DNA from: FLUQ01 sp031550605
Lineage (GTDB): Bacteria > Desulfobacterota > Desulfovibrionia > Desulfovibrionales > Desulfovibrionaceae
Reading direction: 5' to 3'
Length of the DNA: 64,000 nt
Assembly (NCBI GenBank): GCA_031550605.1
Contig: JAVBOK010000011.1
Location: forward strand, 1-64,000
Of this stretch, positions 58,168-64,000 are shown piece after piece (the stretch's first letter is position 1; each line of letters opens with the position of its first letter). The notes beneath the pieces were generated by a model that searched no databases, had not been told where the DNA came from, and saw only the letters and a list, made by a program, of their open reading frames with translations. The translations under genes were made by a program, and so were the position numbers.

Positions 58168-61100
58168 TCAGCCGGAGGCCACTATACACATCTTTTGATA
58201 GGGGCACCAGCGGCAATTTTTGTTTTCCCGCGGCCGGAACGAAACGCTGCGCTCCATGTGGCGCAAGAGAAACCGCAGCAGCGAGGGAATTTTTTCGCAA
58301 AGAATCGCGGTCCGGTCTTCATCGGAAATATCGTCCCCGATCAGGGGGCTTTCCTCCAGGCCGCTTTTCAGCGGGACATAGAGCGCGTCATGCACGTCGC
58401 GGCCGGAACCGTGCATGAACATGTACAGGTAGGCGGGCAACTGCACGCTGGCGAACTGTTCCGCCACGGCCGCCAGCAGGGCGTCGTTCTGCGGCCCGTC
58501 GCCGCCGGGGGCGTCCAGTTCCCGCCACAGGGCCGCATCCTGCCATACATCCGGGCCGATCCGGGGAATGGATCCGGTTTTGTAGTCCAGCACATAGGTA
58601 TTGCCGTCGGCTTCGTCCACCCTGTCCAGGGTTCCGGCAAGCCGCCGCGTCCTGCCGTCGACAAGGATGGCGGCGGCAACGGGTTCCTCGAACAGCCGGG
58701 GGATGCGGCCTTCCTGCTGCGAGAGCAGCCGGGCCAGGCGGACGGGCCCCGCTTCTTCCAGCAGGATGCGGTCGTCGGCGGGCAGGGTCCCGCTGAGGGG
58801 GGACGCGGCCAGTTCCGTCAGGAACAGGTCGCGCAGGGCTTTTTCTTCCGTCTCGGAAGCGCGCACCGGCCTGTCCTTGCGGGCGCTGAAATAGTTGCGC
58901 AGCGTCTCGTGCAGCAGGATGCCGGTGCCCAGGGGGTCTTCGCCTTCATTTACGCCGGGCGCCGGGCTTATGCGGCCGATCCGTTCATAAAAGAAGCGCG
59001 CCGGGCAATGCAGGTACGTGTCGAGCAGGGACGGCGAGACCGCGCCCTTCAGGATGCGCTGCACGCGTTCGCGCACGGCGGCTGTGGCCGGGATGCTCCG
59101 GCGGTCGCGGGGCACCGGCGGCAGAGCGCAGGCGATGCAGCGCAGGGGGCCGTCTTCGCCTCCCCTGGCGGGGTCTTCCGGAGACAGCACCGCGCCCCGG
59201 CGGCATTCCTCGGCCCAGATCAGTTCCTCGACGAAGCGGCTGCGCACTTTTTTCCCGTCCGCCAGCCCCTGGGGTTCCACGCCCTCCTGCCAGTACAGGG
59301 TGACTTCGCGGGCCGCTGCCAGCAAACGGAAAAAGGTGTACGCCGCCACGCTTTCGCGTCCGTGCGCCGGCGGCAGGCCGGCCAGGGGCCGGAGCGGGTC
59401 GGGCAGCAGCGGGTCGTGGCCGGCGGAACCGGGCAGCCTGTCTTCAGTGAGATCAAGCACGAACAGACGGTCGAATTGCAGCAGCCGCGTCTCCAGAACG
59501 CCCAAGACCTGGGTGCCGACCAGGGGGTAGGCCTCAAAAGGCACGCGTTCTTCGCGCAGCAGTTCGCGCAGCACGGCGAACAGCGTGGGCGCGGGCAGGC
59601 TTTCCTCCTTCAGCGCGGTGCCGGCCAACTGGGGGATGACCGAATGTTCCAGGCGGTGCAGGCATTCGGCGTCGATGGGAAAACGCTCCCACAGGTCGCG
59701 CCCGTACTCGCGCAGCAGGTCCGCAAGGCCGGCCAGCGCTTCCGCCAGATCGGCCGGGCTTTCGATCCGTTCCCAGGCGCCGGTCGTGGCGCGCAGGACG
59801 CGTATGAAAAGCTCGCGCAGGGGGGCGGCCCGCCCGTCCGGAACGGCGCCTTCCCGCCCGGCCAGGGCGGTTTGCGCCAGTTCCGCCTGTTCGGGCAACC
59901 CGACAGGGTCGGCAAAGCGCCGGCCCGCGCGGACGATGCGTTCCGCCTGATGCAGAAGGTGCCGGAACGGCTGCCCGTCAGGAATTTCCAGCATTTTCAG
60001 ATAGGGATGGCGCAGCAGGTCGATAAGGCCCTTCCAGTGATACAGCGGACGGACGCCTTCCCTGCGCGTTTCCTGCAGGCGCAGAATGGATTCGATAAGC
60101 CGGAACAGAGGGGAACGGGCCAGGGGATAGCCCATGGAAATGTTGACCCCCGCATCCGGCAAATGGTGCAGCACCGGCAACAGCAGGCTGGTGTCGGGAA
60201 GCACCACGGCGGTTCCCGACAAACCGGCCGCCGGGGGGGGCGCGTCTCCGGCCAGTTCCCGCCGGAGTTCCGCCAGCTGCGAATGCACGTCGTATCCGGC
60301 CCGGAACAGGATTCGCGGGCGCCGGTCCGGGTCCGGCGCCTCGCCGTGAAGCGCCATGCCGGTCCGCCATCTGCCCGCCCAGCGGACCAGATCCGCGCAG
60401 CTCCAGTGAGGGGAGCCCGAAACCGTTTCCGGATCGGCGTGCAGGCAGACCAGGGCACCTTTTTCCTGCCACAAATGGCGGAAAAATACGTCCTGCGCGC
60501 CGGTCAGGGCGTGAAAGCCGGCCAGGAACAGGGTTTTACCTTCCAGCCCCGGCAGAGAGAGGACAAAGCCGGGATCACGCGCGGCGCGGGCGGTGCGGAA
60601 GGCGTCATAGCCCGGCGTGGTCCAGCCGCGCGCGTCCAGCGCCTCCATGTACCGGCCGTGCAGGACGGCCAGGTTTTCCAGCAGGGCCGCGGCAAAGGGG
60701 CTGACCTGGCCTTCCATGTGGCTGTAATCTTCCGGCAGGCGGTTGTGCTGGAAAAATTCTTCCATCAGGTTCGCCAGCCGCACCCCCCAGGGAAAAAAAC
60801 GGCGGGAATCGTCAAGGGGCAGGCCGTGCAGCAGGCTGCCCGCGGCCGCCCGGCTCCGCGTTTCGCGCACGCAGCCCAGCAGCAGAGCCACCTGGTCCAG
60901 AAGGCCGATGGAAACGGCGGGACGGGCGGCCAGGCCGGACCGGGCCAGGCTGAACAGGGCCGTCACCGCTTCCATGCGCGGCAGGACGCAGGGTTTGCGG
61001 ATCCGCGCATCGTCCCGCAAAAGGTCGGTCATGTACCGGGCGGGCCGGGTGTGGGGGAAGATGAAGCAGGCGCCGCCGATGTCGCCGCCCGTGCGTTCCA

Positions 61101-61170
61101 GAGCAAGGGGGATCAGCGCGGGCAGGAAGGGGGTCTGCCAGGGCACGACGATGAAGGGGGACGCGCTCAC
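58168..61170 (-). CDS. addB: AddB-type exonuclease subunit with Fe-S nuclease domain
   Basis: A protein of about 1000 residues, the partner of AddA in double-strand-break end processing. The C-terminal PD-(D/E)xK nuclease has LDRVDEADGNTYVLDYKTGS. An Fe-S cluster is implied by one Cys before the nuclease (LHCPARFFYERIG) and three at the end (NCRWCPYQKMC). The N-terminal helicase-like part has lost clear motifs, as is usual in AddB. The start is GTG at 61170, overlapping the addA stop as GTGA; the frame continues far upstream inside addA in a shadow. Confidence 0.88.
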   Translation of the reverse strand: MSASPFIVVPWQTPFLPALIPLALERTGGDIGGACFIFPHTRPARYMTDLLRDDARIRKPCVLPRMEAVTALFSLARSGLAARPAVSIGLLDQVALLLGCVRETRSRAAAGSLLHGLPLDDSRRFFPWGVRLANLMEEFFQHNRLPEDYSHMEGQVSPFAAALLENLAVLHGRYMEALDARGWTTPGYDAFRTARAARDPGFVLSLPGLEGKTLFLAGFHALTGAQDVFFRHLWQEKGALVCLHADPETVSGSPHWSCADLVRWAGRWRTGMALHGEAPDPDRRPRILFRAGYDVHSQLAELRRELAGDAPPPAAGLSGTAVVLPDTSLLLPVLHHLPDAGVNISMGYPLARSPLFRLIESILRLQETRREGVRPLYHWKGLIDLLRHPYLKMLEIPDGQPFRHLLHQAERIVRAGRRFADPVGLPEQAELAQTALAGREGAVPDGRAAPLRELFIRVLRATTGAWERIESPADLAEALAGLADLLREYGRDLWERFPIDAECLHRLEHSVIPQLAGTALKEESLPAPTLFAVLRELLREERVPFEAYPLVGTQVLGVLETRLLQFDRLFVLDLTEDRLPGSAGHDPLLPDPLRPLAGLPPAHGRESVAAYTFFRLLAAAREVTLYWQEGVEPQGLADGKKVRSRFVEELIWAEECRRGAVLSPEDPARGGEDGPLRCIACALPPVPRDRRSIPATAAVRERVQRILKGAVSPSLLDTYLHCPARFFYERIGRISPAPGVNEGEDPLGTGILLHETLRNYFSARKDRPVRASETEEKALRDLFLTELAASPLSGTLPADDRILLEEAGPVRLARLLSQQEGRIPRLFEEPVAAAILVDGRTRRLAGTLDRVDEADGNTYVLDYKTGSIPRIGPDVWQDAALWRELDAPGGDGPQNDALLAAVAEQFASVQLPAYLYMFMHGSGRDVHDALYVPLKSGLEESPLIGDDISDEDRTAILCEKIPSLLRFLLRHMERSVSFRPRENKNCRWCPYQKMCIVASG

Positions 61171-64000
61171 GGGCGGACCTCCCCCTCGAAAGGCGCGTCG
61201 TGCTCCGGCCCGGGCACGGGGACCAGGGTCCGGCCGTCCAGATAGACGATGACCCCGCGCACGGCCCGGCCCGGCATGGCCGAGGCCAGCAGGCGAAGGT
61301 AGCGCGCGACCTGGGTCCGGTGTTCCTCGCCGGGCTGGCCCGTCTTGTACTCCACGGCCAGCAGGGGGCAATCCGGCTTGTCCACCAGAAGGTCCACCCG
61401 GTGCATGTCGCCGTCTGCGTCGAGCAGAGGCTGCTCCGGGCTGCCGTAGCGCATCCAGTCCCGTGTTTCCGGCAATGACGCGTACCAGGCCAGCATGCCG
61501 GCCAGATCGCGCCGGATGGCGTCCGGATCCGGCAAAGACAGAGGAAAAGCCCGCATGGCGTGCCGCACGGCATGGTCGGCATCCCGGGCGGCGTCGCCGC
61601 CGTGGCGCAGGGCCTCCAGGCAGGCGTGGGCCAGAAGGCCCCGCCGCCGTTCGGAAAACCCCCTGTCCTCGGCCGGGGTGCGGAATATTTTCAACCGCGG
61701 CAGCCAGCTCATGGGCCGTTCGGCGTGCTGCGCCGCAGCCGGGGCGCGGGAACGGCGTGCCGCACCCCGCGGCGCATCCGGCGCCTGGTTTTGTCCGCAT
61801 TCTTCCGCCGCGTTGCGCCGCGTTGCGGAACGGTCCGATCCGCGTCCCGCAGGGAGGGGGGAGCTCCTCGTCCCCGCGATGGAGGAAGGCGGAACCGTGC
61901 CGCTTTCGTACACGTCGTCCGTGAAGGGAAGGTCCCGCAGCAGCACGGCCAGCCCTTTGGCCAGGGCGGAAGCGGCCGCGGGCTGGGCCGCCGCGGTGAT
62001 AAAGGCGTGCAGTTCTTCCGTGGGCCGGGTCCAGGCCACATAGAGGAGGTTCAGCTGTTCGCCCGCCCGCCGGGTCAGGTGTTCGTGGTAGGGATCCCCC
62101 AGGGCCCTGGCGCGGCGCACCACAAGCGGCAGGCCCAGGGTCTCGGTCCGGATCAGCGGGGAATCCGCGCGTTCGCGCTGATGGTGGTACGGCACGATGA
62201 CCACGGGGAATTCAAGGCCCTTGGCCTTGTGGATGCTGCAGATGCGCACGGCGTCCATGCTTTCCGGCATGGGCACGCGTTCCGTGCGGCCCGATTCGGC
62301 CCAGAATTCCAGAAAGGAAGAGAGGGAAGAGAATCCCTTGTTTTCCGCGGCGTGGGCCACTTCGGCAAACCGGCGGATAAAGGGAACCTGCTCGGGCGCG
62401 AATTCCGGAATGCGGAAGGCGCGGACAAGTTCCAGCACCGTGTCGTAAGCGCTCATCAAACCGGCCTGGTCCAGAAAGGGGCCGAGAGTCGCGGCCCAGA
62501 CAGCGGGAAAGTCGCGGCGGTAGGCCATGAACAGAGGGGGGCCGTTTTCTTCCGCGCGGACGGATGCCAGCCATTCGGCCAACTCCTCCGGGCCGGGGCC
62601 GCCGACGGACTCGAACAGTTCCGGCCCGCTGACCGCGCTCCAGAAAGCCAGATCGTCCAGGGGGTAATCCAGAAAAGACAGGACATCCGTCAGCCGCGCG
62701 ATAAGCGGATGCTGCTCCAGGCAGAAACTGTATTCGGTAACCGCGGGGATGCGCCATTCGGACAGCCAGCCCGCGATTTCCGTGGCGTCGTCGTTTTTGC
62801 GCACCAGAATGGCGATATCACCCGGCGGGCGGCGGCGGAGCAGGTCATCGACCAGCAGCGCCCGCATCCGTTCCCGCACGGCTTCGGGGATCTCCGGACC
62901 GCTGGGGGCGCTGACGCGGGTCAGGCGCACCAGACCGGGTTTGGCGGCGTTCGCGTCCGCCACGGTTTGTTCGCATCCGGCAAAGGCGGCCGTGACGATG
63001 CGGCGGGCTTCCGCGATATGGCGGGCCGGGGTTCCGGCCGGCAGCATGGCGGCCAGCACGGCCGCGGCCTGATCCGGGTCCGCCAGGCGGCCGAACACGC
63101 TGTTGTTGAAGACCACGACAGGCGCCGCGCTGCGCCAGTTGCAGGGCAGGCCGCTTTTTCGCGGTCCGTTTTCGAGCATGGCCGTCAGTTCCGGATCTTC
63201 CGCCACGGCGTCGAACAGTTCGGCATTGCCGCCGCGCCAGCCGTAAATGGCCTGTTTCACGTCGCCCACATAGGTCAGCGAACCGCCCCGCGACAGGCAG
63301 TCCACGGCCAGTGGCAGAATGGACCGCCACTGGTCGGTGCTGGTATCCTGAAAGTCGTCGAACAGCAGATGGACCAGGCTGTCGCCCAGACGGCAGAAGG
63401 AGTCGGACACGCCGTTTCCGGAACTGACGGCTTCCAGAGCCAGGGCCGGCAGGCGCATGGCCGGCACAAGGCCTTCTTCCCGCTGCAGCGTTTCCAGGCC
63501 CCGGACCAGGGGGCGGGCCAGGGCGACAAAAGGCATGATCTCAAGGGCGTCCAGCAGGGCGGAACCGTGCAGGGCGAAGGCGGCATACGCCGTCGTCATG
63601 TCGGCGAAGGCGTATGCCGCGTCGGCGGAGGCTCTTCCGCGGGACGTTTTGACCAGCAGTTCGTCCAGCTCCGCTTTTTTGCCGAATGCGGAATCGGGCG
63701 GCATCTTCAGGGGAGGGCAGGCCGCGCAGTTTTCCAGAAATTTCGCGGCATTGGTTTGAAGAATAAGGCCTTCTTCCCGTGCAAGGGCACGCAGCGCGGC
63801 GGCGCTTTGGGTCAGGTCACGGTGCATGGCGGCCAGAATCGCGCGGGTGGATTCCGCAGTTTCCGGCGGAGGCAGGGGGGCATGCGCGGCCAGAAAAACC
63901 ACTTCCAGCAAGCGGGAGCGCAACGCCCTGCCGGCCTGAAACCCGCTGACGCGGTTGTGCAGCAGAAGGCTTCTGCATGCATCGCGCAGCACTTTTTCCA
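61167..64000 (-). CDS. addA: AddA-type helicase-nuclease (partial, 5' end beyond window)
   Basis: At least 943 residues of a UvrD/Rep-type helicase fused to a nuclease; the Walker A start lies outside the window. Visible motifs are LLFDDFQDTSTDQW (motif II), YVGDVKQAIYGWRGG (motif III), ICSIHKAKGLEFPVVIV (motif V region), VAWTRPTEELH (motif VI) and the C-terminal nuclease core HRVDLLVDKP then LLAVEYKTGQPGEEH. With AddB it resects DNA ends for RecA loading. The order addA then addB, with a four-base overlap, is the reverse of the common addB-addA order. Confidence 0.92.
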   Translation of the reverse strand, partial: EKVLRDACRSLLLHNRVSGFQAGRALRSRLLEVVFLAAHAPLPPPETAESTRAILAAMHRDLTQSAAALRALAREEGLILQTNAAKFLENCAACPPLKMPPDSAFGKKAELDELLVKTSRGRASADAAYAFADMTTAYAAFALHGSALLDALEIMPFVALARPLVRGLETLQREEGLVPAMRLPALALEAVSSGNGVSDSFCRLGDSLVHLLFDDFQDTSTDQWRSILPLAVDCLSRGGSLTYVGDVKQAIYGWRGGNAELFDAVAEDPELTAMLENGPRKSGLPCNWRSAAPVVVFNNSVFGRLADPDQAAAVLAAMLPAGTPARHIAEARRIVTAAFAGCEQTVADANAAKPGLVRLTRVSAPSGPEIPEAVRERMRALLVDDLLRRRPPGDIAILVRKNDDATEIAGWLSEWRIPAVTEYSFCLEQHPLIARLTDVLSFLDYPLDDLAFWSAVSGPELFESVGGPGPEELAEWLASVRAEENGPPLFMAYRRDFPAVWAATLGPFLDQAGLMSAYDTVLELVRAFRIPEFAPEQVPFIRRFAEVAHAAENKGFSSLSSFLEFWAESGRTERVPMPESMDAVRICSIHKAKGLEFPVVIVPYHHQRERADSPLIRTETLGLPLVVRRARALGDPYHEHLTRRAGEQLNLLYVAWTRPTEELHAFITAAAQPAAASALAKGLAVLLRDLPFTDDVYESGTVPPSSIAGTRSSPLPAGRGSDRSATRRNAAEECGQNQAPDAPRGAARRSRAPAAAQHAERPMSWLPRLKIFRTPAEDRGFSERRRGLLAHACLEALRHGGDAARDADHAVRHAMRAFPLSLPDPDAIRRDLAGMLAWYASLPETRDWMRYGSPEQPLLDADGDMHRVDLLVDKPDCPLLAVEYKTGQPGEEHRTQVARYLRLLASAMPGRAVRGVIVYLDGRTLVPVPGPEHDAPFEGEVRP

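Noticed and set aside
1..64000. CRISPR arrays, rRNA genes or a complete prophage
   Set aside because: No regularly spaced repeats, no rRNA sequence and no capsid, tail or terminase genes were seen.

Overview
The window looks like a piece of chromosome from a sulfate-reducing, Desulfovibrionaceae-type deltaproteobacterium (Desulfobacterota). The grounds are an hmc-type transmembrane redox operon with its Rrf2 regulator gene, a CbiK-type class II chelatase, the make-up of the ribosomal cluster, and high-GC coding DNA. This assignment is inferred from gene content; no marker gene could be searched.

Bases 1-12010, plus strand: the end of the S10 cluster, the spc cluster and the alpha cluster (rplW end, rplB to rpmC, rpsQ to rplO, secY, map, rpmJ, rpsM, rpsK, rpoA, rplQ), closed by a strong terminator. 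rpsD, which normally sits between rpsK and rpoA, is absent.

Bases 12077-15158: an NhaC-type antiporter and an EamA-type exporter, both on the minus strand, separated by a long gene-free stretch holding tandem palindromes. Bases 15166-19118: a decayed integrative element with an AT-rich secreted hypothetical protein, a KilA-N protein and a P4-type tyrosine integrase. The integrase is broken twice, once by a frameshift and once by a 160-bp TA-flanked MITE.

Bases 19119-28651, minus strand: a long gene train. It carries an unknown protein, a HAD phosphatase, YggT, DUF167 and DUF465 proteins, ilvH and ilvC (no ilvB), rmlD and lpxB. lpxB is followed at close spacing by an enolase-superfamily enzyme, a D-threonine-aldolase-like PLP enzyme and a LysE exporter. 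Bases 28877-36167: tatA (plus strand), then cbiK, a diiron ferritin-like protein, an M15 peptidase, darP, a UbiA/MqnP prenyltransferase and a PreP-like M16 protease. Bases 36564-38582: small genes of mostly unknown role, including a lone CBM48 module and an orphan excisionase-type HTH protein.

Bases 38940-42711, plus strand: a Sel1-repeat protein, rlmN and a chemotaxis receptor. Bases 42980-48536, minus strand: a tautomerase, rrf2 and hmcFEDCB. This operon encodes a periplasm-to-cytoplasm electron conduit but has no 16-heme hmcA beside it. Bases 48910-56840: a periplasmic cyclophilin, dnaE (minus), an HD-domain protein, a methyltransferase, a SprA-like putative metalloprotease with a good sigma-28 promoter, a macro-domain protein and an AlaX-like tRNA-editing protein. 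Bases 56988-64000, minus strand: a nitronate monooxygenase-type flavoprotein, addB and the 3' part of addA, which runs off the window.

No tRNA, rRNA, CRISPR array or complete insertion sequence was seen. The strongest unusual signals are the MITE-split integrase, the missing rpsD, the hmc operon without hmcA, the sigma-28-driven SprA-like gene with an internal repeat, and the enolase/aldolase/exporter set behind lpxB.
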